From contig CAVSKI010000010.1 in the NCBI GenBank assembly GCA_963728495.1, positions 186,001-250,000 on the forward strand: a DNA stretch of 64,000 bases. Direction: 5' to 3'. Positions 8,684 to 17,402 of the stretch are shown here, one piece after another (position 1 is the first letter of the stretch; each line of letters opens with the position of its first letter). The notes below the pieces were generated by a model. The model was not told the origin of the DNA, searched no databases, and saw only the letters and a list, made by a program, of their open reading frames with translations. Made by a program: the position numbers and the translations under genes. Origin of the DNA: JACVRW01 sp963728495. Its GTDB lineage: Bacteria > Actinomycetota > Thermoleophilia > Solirubrobacterales > Thermoleophilaceae.

Positions 8684-11086
8684 TCAGGCTCTTGCCGCCG
8701 GCTCCGTCTCGGGTGCCGGAGCGGCGCTGGGAGCCGGCTTGTCGTCGAAGTAGCCCGCGCCCTCGATGCTGATGTGGGGCAGGATCCGGTCGAGCCAGTG
8801 GGGCAACCAGATCGTCTTCCTGCCGGCGACCGTGATCAACGCGGGCACGAAGAGGCACACAACGATCGCGTCGATCGTGACCGCCGTCGCCAGGCCCAGG
8901 CCGAACTGCTTGATCGTCGGGTCGCCGTTCAGGACGAAGCTGCCGAACACGCTGAACATGACAAGCGCGGCCGCCCCGATGATGCGCCCCGAGTAGCCGA
9001 GCCCCTCGATCACGGTCGCGCGGGCGCCCTTGCCCTCGTGGAAGTGCTCCTGGATCTGCGTGAGCAGGAAGACCTGGTAGTCGGTCGAGAGGCCGAACAG
9101 GATCGCGAACATGATCAACGGCACGAAGCTCACCACCGGTATCGCGCCGTCGAGTCCGATCAGGCTCGAGGCAAACCCTTCCTGGAAGACGAGCGTGAGC
9201 ACGCCGTAGGCCGCTCCGACCGAGACGAGGTTCATCACGGCTGCCTGAGCGGGGATCAGGAGGGAGCGGAATCCCACCAGCAGCACCAGGAAGCTGAGAG
9301 CCGCGACCACCAGGATGACCAGCGGGAGCTTGCTGGTGATCTTCTCGGCGAGGTCCACATACGCGGCTGTGGTGCCACCCACGAAGGCCGTCATGTCCTG
9401 GCCCTTGGTCGCCTTCGGGATGGTGGTGTCCCTCAGGCGCGAGACCAGGTCCTCGGTGGCGAGGTCGGACGGCGCGGTCGTGGCAATGAGCGTGTAGACG
9501 GCCGCGGTTCCCTGCTTGTTGACCAGCGGCTGCGTCACGGAATCGACGCCCTTGGTCTTCTGGAGGTCCTTGCGCAGGGTCTGGAGGCGCGGGTCGGTCG
9601 CGGGCTGCTCGGCCTTCTTCTTCTTCTGGGCGAGCTCGTTGGACTGCTTCTGCGTCTGCTGCTTTGCCTCCTGCTGCGCCTGCTGCTGGGTCGCGCCCTC
9701 GAGCTCCGCCTGCTGCTCGATCTGCTGTTGCTGCTGCTGCAGCTGCTTCTCGTTCTGACTGATCGTGTTGAGGTTCTTCTGGTTCGGCTTCGCGGGCTTG
9801 CTGAGCTGGGTGGAGATCAGGAACGGCCCGTTGGTGCCCTCCCCGAAGCCCTTCCCGATCAGGTCGTAAGCCTGGCGAGCGGTCGTGTCGGTCGGCTCTG
9901 CCCCCACGTCCTCCTGACCCAGGTGCATCGACAGCATGGGTATCGAGAGCCCGAGCAGGATCGCCAGCACAGCGACGATCACCGGCCAGCGGTGATTGGC
10001 GATCCCCGTGGCCAGCCTCGTCCACAGTGGGGACTGCACCTCGTCGGCGCGAGCCTTGTGGATCGGCAGCTTGAGCGCCGAGACGTGCGTTCCGAGCAGC
10101 GCGAACAGGGCCGGCAGCAGGGTGAGCGCGCCAAGGATGGCGAAGGCCACCGCGATCGCCGACGTGTAGCCCAGGGTCGTGACCAGCGGGATCCCGGCGA
10201 CCACGAGCGCCAGCAGCGAGATCGCAACGGTGCCGCCCGCGAACAGGACCGCGCCGCCCGCGGTCGCGAGCGCACGCGCAATCGACTCGTGGACCTCCAT
10301 GCCCTCGGCGACCTGTGCGCGGTGCTTGGTCACGATGAACAGCGAGTAGTCGATCCCGACCGCTAGTCCGATCATGGTCGCCAGCGTGGGCGCGGTCGTG
10401 GGGATGTCGGCGATGTGGCTGAGCAGCGTCACGACGCTCAGGCCGCACAACAGGCCGAGCACGGCGGTGAGGATCGGCAGCCCCGCCGCCACGGCGGAGC
10501 CGAACACAAGGAGCAGGATCACCAGCGCGGCGGCAATCCCGATCTTGTCGCTGGCCCCGGTGTCCGGCTTGGAGAGCTCCTGGCCGACGTAGCCGCCGAT
10601 GGCCACCTGCAAGCCCGCCTTCTTCGCCGGATCGGCGGCGTCGAGCACCGCGTTGCCCTCGTCCACGGTGATGCTCCCCTGGCCGACGTCGAGCGCCACC
10701 GATATGTAGCCGATCTTCTTGTCCTTGCTGAGCGCGTTCTTTCCGGCGTCGCTCAGGGGGCTTACGGCCGCGGTCACGTGCGGCGTCTTCTTCAGGGCGC
10801 TCACCGACTGCTTGATGGCCTTCGAGTACTTCGAGTCGGTCAGCTTGCCGCTGTCGGTGGCCACCACGAGCGGGTTCGTTCCGTAGGCCTGGCTCGGGAA
10901 GCGGCCGCTCAGGAGGTTGGTGGCGCTCTGGCTCCCGGTGCCCGGCAGGGTCACGTTGTTGGTGGTTTGCGAGCCGGCCCCTTGGGCGACGATCACGAGC
11001 GCGACGACGAGCACGAGCCAGAGCCCGAGCACCACGAAGCGCCATCGCGCGCACGCGCGACCGAGCGCATAGAGCAGGCCAGTCAT
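8684..11086 (-). CDS. MMPL-family RND-type transporter
   Basis: An 800-residue membrane protein with the MMPL/RND two-halves layout: TM1, a large extracytoplasmic loop, TM2-6 with GLAVGIDYSLFIVTKHRAQV, a second loop, then TM7-12 with LFGLSTDYQVFLLTQIQEHF. Both GxxxDY proton-relay motifs are intact. The second loop (about residues 420-540) contains a very Gln/Lys-rich coiled coil with runs of glutamine. ATG 11086 is preferred over the upstream GTG because AGGAGG lies 5 nt before it and the GTG is inside that site. It probably exports a lipid or lipophilic compound; the substrate is unknown. Confidence 0.88.
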   Translation of the reverse strand: MTGLLYALGRACARWRFVVLGLWLVLVVALVIVAQGAGSQTTNNVTLPGTGSQSATNLLSGRFPSQAYGTNPLVVATDSGKLTDSKYSKAIKQSVSALKKTPHVTAAVSPLSDAGKNALSKDKKIGYISVALDVGQGSITVDEGNAVLDAADPAKKAGLQVAIGGYVGQELSKPDTGASDKIGIAAALVILLLVFGSAVAAGLPILTAVLGLLCGLSVVTLLSHIADIPTTAPTLATMIGLAVGIDYSLFIVTKHRAQVAEGMEVHESIARALATAGGAVLFAGGTVAISLLALVVAGIPLVTTLGYTSAIAVAFAILGALTLLPALFALLGTHVSALKLPIHKARADEVQSPLWTRLATGIANHRWPVIVAVLAILLGLSIPMLSMHLGQEDVGAEPTDTTARQAYDLIGKGFGEGTNGPFLISTQLSKPAKPNQKNLNTISQNEKQLQQQQQQIEQQAELEGATQQQAQQEAKQQTQKQSNELAQKKKKAEQPATDPRLQTLRKDLQKTKGVDSVTQPLVNKQGTAAVYTLIATTAPSDLATEDLVSRLRDTTIPKATKGQDMTAFVGGTTAAYVDLAEKITSKLPLVILVVAALSFLVLLVGFRSLLIPAQAAVMNLVSVGAAYGVLTLVFQEGFASSLIGLDGAIPVVSFVPLIMFAILFGLSTDYQVFLLTQIQEHFHEGKGARATVIEGLGYSGRIIGAAALVMFSVFGSFVLNGDPTIKQFGLGLATAVTIDAIVVCLFVPALITVAGRKTIWLPHWLDRILPHISIEGAGYFDDKPAPSAAPAPETEPAARA

Positions 11087-11253
11087 CCGCACCTCCTTGC
11101 CCCGACGAGGGGAGAGCGAGTCGTGCCCAAACCGTATCCGGGGTGAACGAGGCGTGCAAACCTGTGCGACATCTTGAGCACCCCTTCCTCTCCGTCAGCG
11201 GCTTTCCTGCGGTTGTTTCGGCGTGAGGCTGGTTGTCGGGAGTGGTGACCCCA

Positions 11254-11697
11254 CTACGTGGGACGACAGTGAGGGCAGTGGCCGCGCAGCGTCACATCGT
11301 GCGCATCCACGGCATAGTCCACCCTGTCGGCCAGCCGCTCGATCGCGCGCTCGAGCTCGCGGTCCTCGAACGCGGTCACCTCGCCGCAGGACTGGCAGAC
11401 GAGATGGTGGTGATGGTCGCCGCTCGGGTCGATCGGCTCATAGCGCGCCACGCCCTCGGCCATGTCCACGCGCCGCGCGAGGTGCAGGCTGTGGAGCAGA
11501 TCGAGCGTGCGGTAGATGGACGCCACGCCGACGTCGCTGCCGCGCTCGTGCAGGCGGTCGGCGATCTCCTTTGCCGTGACGCTGCAGCCCAGGTCGGCCA
11601 GGCACTCGACGACCGCCGAGCGCGGAGCGCTCAGTCGGTAGCCATCGCGCTCGATGGTGACCCGAGCGTGTTCGATCCAATCCACCGCCAGCAGCAT
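11254..11697 (-). CDS. Fur-family metalloregulator
   Basis: A 147-residue winged-helix repressor. The DNA-binding half has the Fur recognition helix GVASIYRTLDLLHSL (residues about 55-70). The dimerisation half has the His-rich sensory segment DHHHHLVCQSCGEV, and CPHC near the C-terminus completes a four-Cys structural zinc site. Fur, Zur and PerR-type sensors share these elements and I cannot separate them by eye. The superoxide dismutase gene lies 450 bp away and would be a natural target, but no operator palindrome was identified with confidence. Confidence 0.85.
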   Translation of the reverse strand: MLLAVDWIEHARVTIERDGYRLSAPRSAVVECLADLGCSVTAKEIADRLHERGSDVGVASIYRTLDLLHSLHLARRVDMAEGVARYEPIDPSGDHHHHLVCQSCGEVTAFEDRELERAIERLADRVDYAVDAHDVTLRGHCPHCRPT

Positions 11698-11773
11698 AGG
11701 CTCCGGTCGGCGCTGGACCCGGTTGACTGTTCAAGGCGCACCCGCGGGGTGCCGATGAAACCCCTGGATTCCC

Positions 11774-12130
11774 GTGTCCTACCTTGTCGCAGCCCTCCTA
11801 CTGATCGTCGCCGCGCAGAGCGCGGGGCTCTATGCGCTTGCGCGCGCCCGCCGAAACGCTCGGCGGGAGGCGGAGGAATACGCGCAGGGCCGTGCCGAGG
11901 CCGGCGCCGTCGCCCACGATCTCAACAACTTCCTGTCGATCATGCTCAACTACTCGACGTTCGTGCTCGAGGACTTGGCGGACGACGACCCGTGTCGCGA
12001 TGACGTGGTCGAGATCCGCCGCGCGGCGCTCGCGGCGGGGATCCTGACGCAGACGCTGGGGGCGCGGCAACGGCCACGAGACGTTCCCGCGCACGCCTGG
12101 GCGCCGCAGAGCCGTCGCGCGGCCGCTTAG
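11774..12130 (+). CDS. Minimal membrane HisKA-like protein without kinase domain
   Basis: A 118-residue protein: an N-terminal helix (MSYLVAALLLIVAAQSAGLYAL), a short Arg/Glu-rich linker, then VAHDLNNFLSIMLNYS, which matches the H-box of HisKA dimerisation/phosphoacceptor domains (AHDLNN type). There is no ATP-binding HATPase_c domain; the frame ends after about 40 further residues. Either it is an orphan phosphotransfer/dimerisation module or the remnant of a truncated kinase. The next 150 bases show no kinase N, D or G boxes in any frame, so a recent frameshift does not explain it. GTG start. Confidence 0.55.
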   Translation: MSYLVAALLLIVAAQSAGLYALARARRNARREAEEYAQGRAEAGAVAHDLNNFLSIMLNYSTFVLEDLADDDPCRDDVVEIRRAALAAGILTQTLGARQRPRDVPAHAWAPQSRRAAA

Positions 12131-12145
12131 CCGGCTCCGTTCCTC

Positions 12146-12754
<609 letters not shown>

Positions 12755-12807
12755 CTGACTTGTCCTTTCGGTTCGTCTCCGCGCGCAACTCTAGTCTCGG
12801 CGCCGCG

Positions 12808-13611
12808 ATGGTCCTGCTCTCCTGGAATCTGGCCGGTCGCCAGAGCCGACTCGACGAACAGGCCGAGGTGGTCTGCGCGCTCGCCGCCGCCGTGGTGTGC
12901 CTCCAGGAGATCACCCCGGCCACCGCCGCCGGGTGGGTCGCGCGACTGGAGAGCGCCGGCTACGAGGTGGCCCTGGCCGAGTTGCCGCCGCGCAGAGAGA
13001 GCTCGCGTCCGCTGGCCGTCTTGACAGCGGCGCGGACCGCCCTGACCGCCGAGACCGTGGCCGGCATCCCGTGGCCCGAGCGGGTGCTGGCGGTGCGGCT
13101 GCCGGCGCTCGGCGGGCTGGAGGTGGTGAACGTCCACTCGCCGGTCAGCCCGAAGCCGGACCTGGCCAAGGTCAGAACCCACGAGGCGGTCTTTCGTCAC
13201 CTCGCCACACGGTCCGAGCACCCTCGGCTGGTCTGCGGCGACCTCAACACGCCGCGCCGCGAGCACGCGGACGGAACGGTCTGGACCTTCGCGCGCACGC
13301 GCGCGGGAAAGCTGCGACCCGACCGCGGCGAGCGCTGGGACGCGGCCGAGACCGCGCTCATCCGCGGCCTCGAGGCGCATGGCTACCGCGACGCGTTTCG
13401 CATGGTCCACGGCCACGAGCTGAAGGAGGTCTCGTGGGAGTGGCCACGGGGAGGCGGCTATCGCCTCGACCACCTGATCGTCTCGGCCGGGATCGAGGTG
13501 GAGGACTGTCGGTACGGGCACGCGTGGCGGCGCGATCTGGGGCTGTCGGACCACTCGCCGCTCTTGGCGGAGATCGCCGTCGAGCGTGACGTCGAGCGAG
13601 AGTGCGGCTGA
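12808..13611 (+). CDS. Endonuclease/exonuclease/phosphatase (EEP) family hydrolase
   Basis: A 267-residue protein with the EEP order of motifs: SWNLAGR at the N-terminus (Asn metal ligand), VVCLQEI (catalytic Glu), NVHSPVSPKPDLAK, LVCGDLNTPRR (the Asp/Asn pair) and the final LSDHSPLLAEI (Asp-His). It should be a Mg2+-dependent phosphodiesterase or phosphatase acting on DNA, a nucleotide or a phospholipid; the substrate is unknown. Start chosen at ATG 12808 because earlier starts overlap the sod promoter and lack the fold. Its last 8 bp lie within the opposite-strand tRNA-Leu gene. Confidence 0.8.
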   Translation: MVLLSWNLAGRQSRLDEQAEVVCALAAAVVCLQEITPATAAGWVARLESAGYEVALAELPPRRESSRPLAVLTAARTALTAETVAGIPWPERVLAVRLPALGGLEVVNVHSPVSPKPDLAKVRTHEAVFRHLATRSEHPRLVCGDLNTPRREHADGTVWTFARTRAGKLRPDRGERWDAAETALIRGLEAHGYRDAFRMVHGHELKEVSWEWPRGGGYRLDHLIVSAGIEVEDCRYGHAWRRDLGLSDHSPLLAEIAVERDVERECG

Positions 13612-13686
13612 GAGGACTCGAACCTCCACGGGGTTGCCCCCACGGCGACCTGAACGCCGCGCGTCTGCCAATTCCGCCACAGCCGC
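13604..13686 (-). tRNA. tRNA-Leu(CAG)
   Basis: Read on the minus strand it folds as a class II tRNA. The 7-bp acceptor is GCGGCTG paired with CAGCCGC. The D-arm is followed by a 5-bp anticodon stem CGGCG/CGCCG enclosing TTCAGGT, giving anticodon CAG, which decodes CTG. A long variable arm with a GGGG/CCCC stem and a T-arm with GGTTCGAGTCC follow. CCA is not encoded. It overlaps the end of the EEP gene by 8 bp in the opposite orientation. Confidence 0.96.
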
Positions 13687-13726
13687 CTGCGGTCGAGAGG
13701 GTAGCGCCTGCGCGCTAGAGGACGAG

Positions 13727-14344
13727 CTAGCGGCCGCGCTGCAGCGGAGTGCCGAACAGGTAGTCCCAGAACGGTGCGCTCACACCGAATCCGCGCGTGT
13801 CGTCCTGGAAGTGGTGGCGCATGTGCAGTTCGCGCAGCAGCTTGCCCAGGCGCCGCTTCGGCTTGTGGTGGTGCACGTAGTAGTGGGTCATGTCGTAGAT
13901 CAGGTAGCCCAGCAGGAACCCGGCACCGAACACCTCCGCCGCCGGGCTTCCGAGGACGAGCACGAACAGCGCGTAGAAGCCGGCGGCAAGCGGGACGCTC
14001 ACCGACGGTGGCATCACAAGCCGAAGTGGATCGTTGGGGTGATCGTGGTGCACGCCGTGAATGATCCAGTGCAGCCGTGCGCCGGGGCCCTCCTCGGGCT
14101 CGAAATGGAAGACAAGCCGGTGCAGCCAGTACTCGGTCAGGGTCCAGAACAGCCAACCGGCCAAGAGCAGGGCCAGCGTTCCGGCCGTGGTCAGCTCGCG
14201 GGCCCCGACAACGAACAGGACGCAGATGGCGGGCACGAAGATGACAGGGGGCACGAGCGGATGCACGCGCGAGAGCCGGTCGAGCAGGTCCGACTCGAAC
14301 ATGCGCGGCGAGGCTCTCAGCGCATCTGTCCGTTGGGCGTCCAT
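13727..14344 (-). CDS. Fatty acid hydroxylase / sterol desaturase superfamily protein
   Basis: A 205-residue membrane di-iron enzyme. All His motifs of the superfamily are present in order: HRLVFH, IHGVHHDHPND, THYYVHHHKPK and LHMRHHFQDD, separated by about four transmembrane helices. The spacing and NDPLRLVMPP resemble fatty acid 2-hydroxylases (FA2H/Scs7 type) more than carotenoid hydroxylases. It probably hydroxylates an acyl chain using O2 and an external electron donor; no partner reductase is adjacent. ATG 14344 leaves a short polar N-terminus before the first helix. Confidence 0.85.
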   Translation of the reverse strand: MDAQRTDALRASPRMFESDLLDRLSRVHPLVPPVIFVPAICVLFVVGARELTTAGTLALLLAGWLFWTLTEYWLHRLVFHFEPEEGPGARLHWIIHGVHHDHPNDPLRLVMPPSVSVPLAAGFYALFVLVLGSPAAEVFGAGFLLGYLIYDMTHYYVHHHKPKRRLGKLLRELHMRHHFQDDTRGFGVSAPFWDYLFGTPLQRGR

Positions 14345-14388
14345 CTCGCTCGCACTTTACTCCGGAGCGCGGTTGGGGAAAAGCGAAA

Positions 14389-14613
14389 TCAGCCGCGCTG
14401 CCAGAGACCGCCCCAGGACACCAGCAGATACTCCAGTCCGAACGCGGCGGTCATCCCGTACACGACCACCTCGACGGGGGCCGCACCTCCCCCGAAGATG
14501 CGCCCGAGCAGATAGCAGGTGACCAGGGCTATGAAGAGAAGCCTGCCTGCCGACTCCATAAGGAGAGTGTCGGGCGGCAGGGAGGCAAGGTCGTGAATGG
14601 TCGGTGAAGGCAC
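14389..14613 (-). CDS. Small two-helix membrane protein, unknown function
   Basis: A 74-residue product with two hydrophobic segments (about residues 22-42 and 48-68) and a Gly-rich turn (GRIFGGGAAP). No known family is recognised. It lies 44 bp upstream of the fatty acid hydroxylase gene on the same strand, so the two may be co-transcribed. The hydrophobic pattern and reasonable codon bias support it as coding, but this is not certain. Confidence 0.45.
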   Translation of the reverse strand: MPSPTIHDLASLPPDTLLMESAGRLLFIALVTCYLLGRIFGGGAAPVEVVVYGMTAAFGLEYLLVSWGGLWQRG

Positions 14614-14861
14614 GGTGAACGTGGCGTTACCGGCAGTTCGCTGGGGTGCGTGATGTGCCCTGAGCCCCCAAACAACCGACCACGACTTCGCGCAATCCCT
14701 GACCCAAAGCTCCGAAAAACTCGCATCTTGGTAGCTTTTCGGCTCGTTCCGCCTGGAGGCATCCGCGCCGTTGCGTACGGTTTCGCGAAATCTCGCTGCT
14801 ACGGATCGCGCGGGATGTGTCCTTTAGCCCAACACGTCGCGACCTGCGAAGGGGAAAACAC
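14614..14861. other. Intergenic region upstream of the LPXTG-protein gene
   Basis: This 248-bp stretch separates divergent genes and has a lower GC content than its surroundings. It contains a hairpin with CCGAAAA paired to TTTTCGG around 14715-14745. The last 50 bp before the ATG include GAAGGGGAAAA, which can serve as the ribosome-binding site. A long leader or regulatory RNA is possible, but I recognise no riboswitch class. Confidence 0.35.
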
Positions 14862-15650
14862 ATGCACACCACACAGACGCGCGCCCACCACAAGCGGGGG
14901 TACATCTGGCTCCTTGCGATCGTGAGCGCGCTTTGTCTCTCGCTGCTATGCGCCGGCGCGGCGATGGCCCAGGTACCGCCGCCCGGCGAGGAAAACAAGC
15001 CGTGTGAGGAGATTCCGGACACATGTACGCCGCCGGACACGCCGCCTGAGACGCCCCCGGATGTCCCGCCGGAGACGCCCCCGGATGTCCCGCCGGAGAC
15101 GCCCCCGGATGTCCCGCCGGAGACGCCCCCGGATGTCCCGCCGGAGACGCCCCCGGATGTCCCGCCGGAGACGCCCCCGGATGTCCCGCCGGAGACGCCC
15201 CCGGATGTCCCGCCGGAGACGCCCCCGGATGTCCCCTGCACCCCGGGTATGCCCGACACCCCGGGTACACCGGGCACTCCCGGCACCCCCTGCACACCCC
15301 CGGCCCCGCCCGCGGTTCCTACTCCCCCGAGCACGCCCGCGGTACCTGTTACCCCGAGCACGCCGGCGGTCCCGGATGTCCCCGCGGTGCCGGATACCCC
15401 GAGCACGCCCTCGACTCCGAATCAGCCACTAGCACCGCCGCTCGCGGTCGAGGAGGACCGTGGCGGGGTGGGAGGCAGTCAGCAGAGCGGAAGCGTGACC
15501 GATGAGCAGACGACCGTGACGGCGGCGGGTAGCTCCGCCGGGGCTCTGCCGTTCACCGGCGCCGAGTCGCTGCTCCTCACGCTGCTCCTGGGTCTCACGG
15601 CCCTCGGACTGGGCGCGGGACTGCGCAAGGCGGTCCAATCGAGACCCTGA
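14862..15650 (+). CDS. Proline-rich LPXTG cell-wall-anchored surface protein
   Basis: A 262-residue exported protein. ATG 14862 follows a purine-rich GAAGGGGA and gives a signal peptide (basic start, hydrophobic core, cleavage near AMAQ). Residues 61-124 are eight perfect copies of the octapeptide PPETPPDV, then TPGTPGTPGTP and TPSTPAVP-type repeats, an extended rod. A Thr/Gly/Ser linker leads to LPFTG (about residue 229), a hydrophobic helix and a basic tail (LRKAVQSRP), a textbook sortase signal. It would be linked to peptidoglycan by a sortase, which is not in this window. The function is probably a spacer or stalk; no binding head domain is visible. Confidence 0.85.
   Translation: MHTTQTRAHHKRGYIWLLAIVSALCLSLLCAGAAMAQVPPPGEENKPCEEIPDTCTPPDTPPETPPDVPPETPPDVPPETPPDVPPETPPDVPPETPPDVPPETPPDVPPETPPDVPPETPPDVPCTPGMPDTPGTPGTPGTPCTPPAPPAVPTPPSTPAVPVTPSTPAVPDVPAVPDTPSTPSTPNQPLAPPLAVEEDRGGVGGSQQSGSVTDEQTTVTAAGSSAGALPFTGAESLLLTLLLGLTALGLGAGLRKAVQSRP
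15042..15233 (+). repeat. Tandem 24-bp repeat, eight copies, in the LPXTG-protein gene
   Basis: Eight in-frame copies of a 24-bp unit encode PPETPPDV. The first copy differs only at a synonymous proline position (CCT for CCG); the remaining copies look identical. Near-perfect identity implies recent expansion or active homogenisation by slippage or recombination, so the copy number is likely to vary between strains and could be collapsed in an assembly. Confidence 0.95.
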
Positions 15651-15684
15651 CCGGGACTCGGCGGCCCAGAGCCGGTAGCTGATA

Positions 15685-15727
15685 AGCACGGGCCCGCGCT
15701 TCTACGCGAGAAGCGTGGGCTCGTGCT
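15685..15727. terminator. Strong bidirectional hairpin terminator
   Basis: An inverted repeat with two 19-nt arms (starting AGCACGGG and ending CTCGTGCT) around a 5-nt ACGCG loop. All 19 positions pair, two of them as G-T wobbles. It sits 35 bp after the LPXTG gene and upstream of the 3' end of the convergent collagen-like gene, the right place to end both transcripts. No long T-tract follows, as is common in GC-rich actinobacteria. Confidence 0.8.
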
Positions 15728-15844
15728 TGTAGTTCAGTTCGCCCGGAGGATTTGCCGCCTAGAGCCGGACGAAGGCCGGTGTTGGACGGCAAGTCTATGG
15801 CTGCACTTGAGGGTGAGGTTCAGGGTGATTCCGGCTTACGCCCA

Positions 15845-16435
15845 CTAGTCCTCGAACCAGATGATGAAGGATCGGTCCCTGGCGGCATCCAAGCCGGCAT
15901 CCCAGGTGAGCACTCGTGTCGTGCGCTTGGTGAATGAGTTGGCGCAGTCCGGCCCCGCGTAGCCGATCGCCACGTTTACAACCGTGTCTTCCTCCCCCGT
16001 GAAGAAGCCATCGGACGAAGCCATCGCGCTGCGCTGCTGGAAGGGAAGGTCCTGGATGCAGTAGACGCCCGTACCCGCGGTGTGACTCACATTCGCCGAC
16101 GTGATGTTGCGCGCTGCGGGGGCGAACACGGATCCGTTTGAGGACACGAGCGCGTCGGCCGCGGCCGAGCCGGGCGCTCCGGTGGCTCCCCGCGGACCGG
16201 CGGGGCCGGCAGCTCCCTGGGGGCCGGCGGGCAGCTGGCCCGCCTTGAAGTCCGCTTCGAGCAGGGACCCGTTCTTGACCTTCTTCGCGGTCACGGCGCC
16301 CCGCTTGAGCTGCTTGGCGCCCACGCTCGCCTTGGGCAGCGACAGGGCATAGCCCGTCCCGCTCATGGCCATAAAGAGCGCCAAAGAGGCGATGACGTTG
16401 GCGTAGGTGAGACGGCTGCGAAGGCGCGCGAACAT
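15845..16435 (-). CDS. Exported collagen-like protein of Thermoleophilia type
   Basis: A 196-residue protein. The start at 16435 gives MFARLRSRLTYANVIASLALF, a signal/anchor sequence, followed by SVGAKQLKRGAVTAKKVKNG and then a short collagen-like Gly-X-Y run (GPQGAAGPAGPRGATGAPG, about residues 70-90). The C-terminal 100 residues form a Cys-containing beta-rich domain of unknown role. From memory, this N-terminal layout is abundant in Solirubrobacter and Conexibacter genomes and is part of my reason for the taxonomic call. Probably surface-exposed; function unknown. Confidence 0.7.
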   Translation of the reverse strand: MFARLRSRLTYANVIASLALFMAMSGTGYALSLPKASVGAKQLKRGAVTAKKVKNGSLLEADFKAGQLPAGPQGAAGPAGPRGATGAPGSAAADALVSSNGSVFAPAARNITSANVSHTAGTGVYCIQDLPFQQRSAMASSDGFFTGEEDTVVNVAIGYAGPDCANSFTKRTTRVLTWDAGLDAARDRSFIIWFED

Positions 16436-16766
16436 GGCTCTCCAGAGGGTGGACTGCGTTGCGACCCAGGGAACCGGCGCGCCCAACGCGAACTTGAGGC
16501 GGCCGGGGGTGGGTCGCCCTAGGCTGCCGTGGCCGTTGGCTCCGGGCCCCGCACGTCGCTCTCGGCGAGGGAGTGGGTCGGCAGGTGTCGGGTGAACCAG
16601 AGCAGGAGGGAATCGACATCGTGCCCGTAGGCGACGTCGACAAGGCCACGATCGATGCCCGGCTCACGCAGGATCAGGCCACGGCCGTGGCCACCGACTA
16701 CGAAGTGGGAATAGAACGTGCGGCTCGGGCGTCAACTGAAGACACCCGATCTCAGGAGAGCACCCA

Positions 16767-16901
16767 ATGGACCGCCCCCAATCCGTGCGCTGGATTCGCC
16801 GCCTCGTCACCGTCGTGCAGGAAACCCATGCCCGCGACTCTCAGGAGTGGACGCGCCGTATCGAGGGGCCGCCCAAGCCCCACCCGAGCCGACGCTCCTA
16901 G
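16767..16901 (+). CDS. Possible small basic protein (44 aa)
   Basis: An ATG frame of 45 codons preceded by AGGAG at an 8-nt spacing, the best ribosome-binding site in this decayed region. The product begins MDRPQSVRWIRRLV and is rich in Arg, Pro and His with no hydrophobic segment. I recognise no family. It may be a genuine small protein or chance; only the ribosome-binding site and frame length support it. Confidence 0.3.
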   Translation: MDRPQSVRWIRRLVTVVQETHARDSQEWTRRIEGPPKPHPSRRS

Positions 16902-17033
16902 CCCGGCGGCTACGGGTCGACGACGGCGAGAGTCTCAGCGGGCGATCAGCTCGGGCTCCCGCCCGGCGGGGAGTAGGGAGAGGGCCGGAACCAGCCCCGG
17001 CGACCCCAAGGCCGTTACCTTCCGCCCCTCCTG

Positions 17034-17290
17034 TTGCTGCTAGGCGTCCTTGACGCCGCCGGGACTCAAGCCGTGCTGTTCGCGGCGTCCGCGTCCCCGG
17101 CCGTGAGGACGGTCGAGGCAGCGCGCATCGGCGCCGTTGGGTCTTGTCCCGTCGCGAGCTGGTCGAGGCGTGCCGCGAGCCAACGGACACCTCACCCGCC
17201 GGACGGTCGAGATGCACCTCAGACGCCTACGCAAGCCCGACGTGTCGGGCCGCCAGGACCTGCCGGCGGCCCTGGCAGGACAAGCTGACT
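17034..17290 (+). pseudogene. Remnant of a LuxR-type regulator C-terminus
   Basis: The segment 17170-17290 encodes HLTRRTVEMHLRRLR, then DVSGRQDLPAAL, a clear match to the last two helices of a LuxR/GerE DNA-binding domain and the typical tail seen in large actinobacterial LuxR regulators. The upstream part (VEAARIGAVG) is in another frame, the usual LTPSE-type start of the domain is garbled, and no N-terminal AAA or sensor region is left. It is therefore a fragment, not a working regulator. Confidence 0.6.
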
Positions 17291-17402
17291 ACTCCGGCGA
17301 GGCGCGCAGGGCTGAGGCTAGCCGCGGGCGGATATCTGCTGACCGATTCGCGCTATTTTGCGGACGGAGGGCCGATGGCGCGACCCCGAGCTGGGAGAGA
17401 CG

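Larger units (their letters stand above)
16436..17402. other. Gene-poor, apparently decayed region
   Basis: Nearly 1 kb without a convincing intact gene, apart from one small frame and a LuxR C-terminal remnant listed separately. On the minus strand, 16519-16728 is an open frame (includes RTFYSHFVVGGHGRG and DVDSLLLWFTRHLP) with protein-like composition but a stop just upstream and no usable start, so it looks like the tail of a broken gene. The rest shows no RNA or repeat signature that I recognise. Confidence 0.5.

Noticed and set aside
15042..15233. Regular repeats resembling a CRISPR array
   Set aside because: The repeats are directly contiguous with no spacers, are in frame, and encode PPETPPDV within a surface protein.
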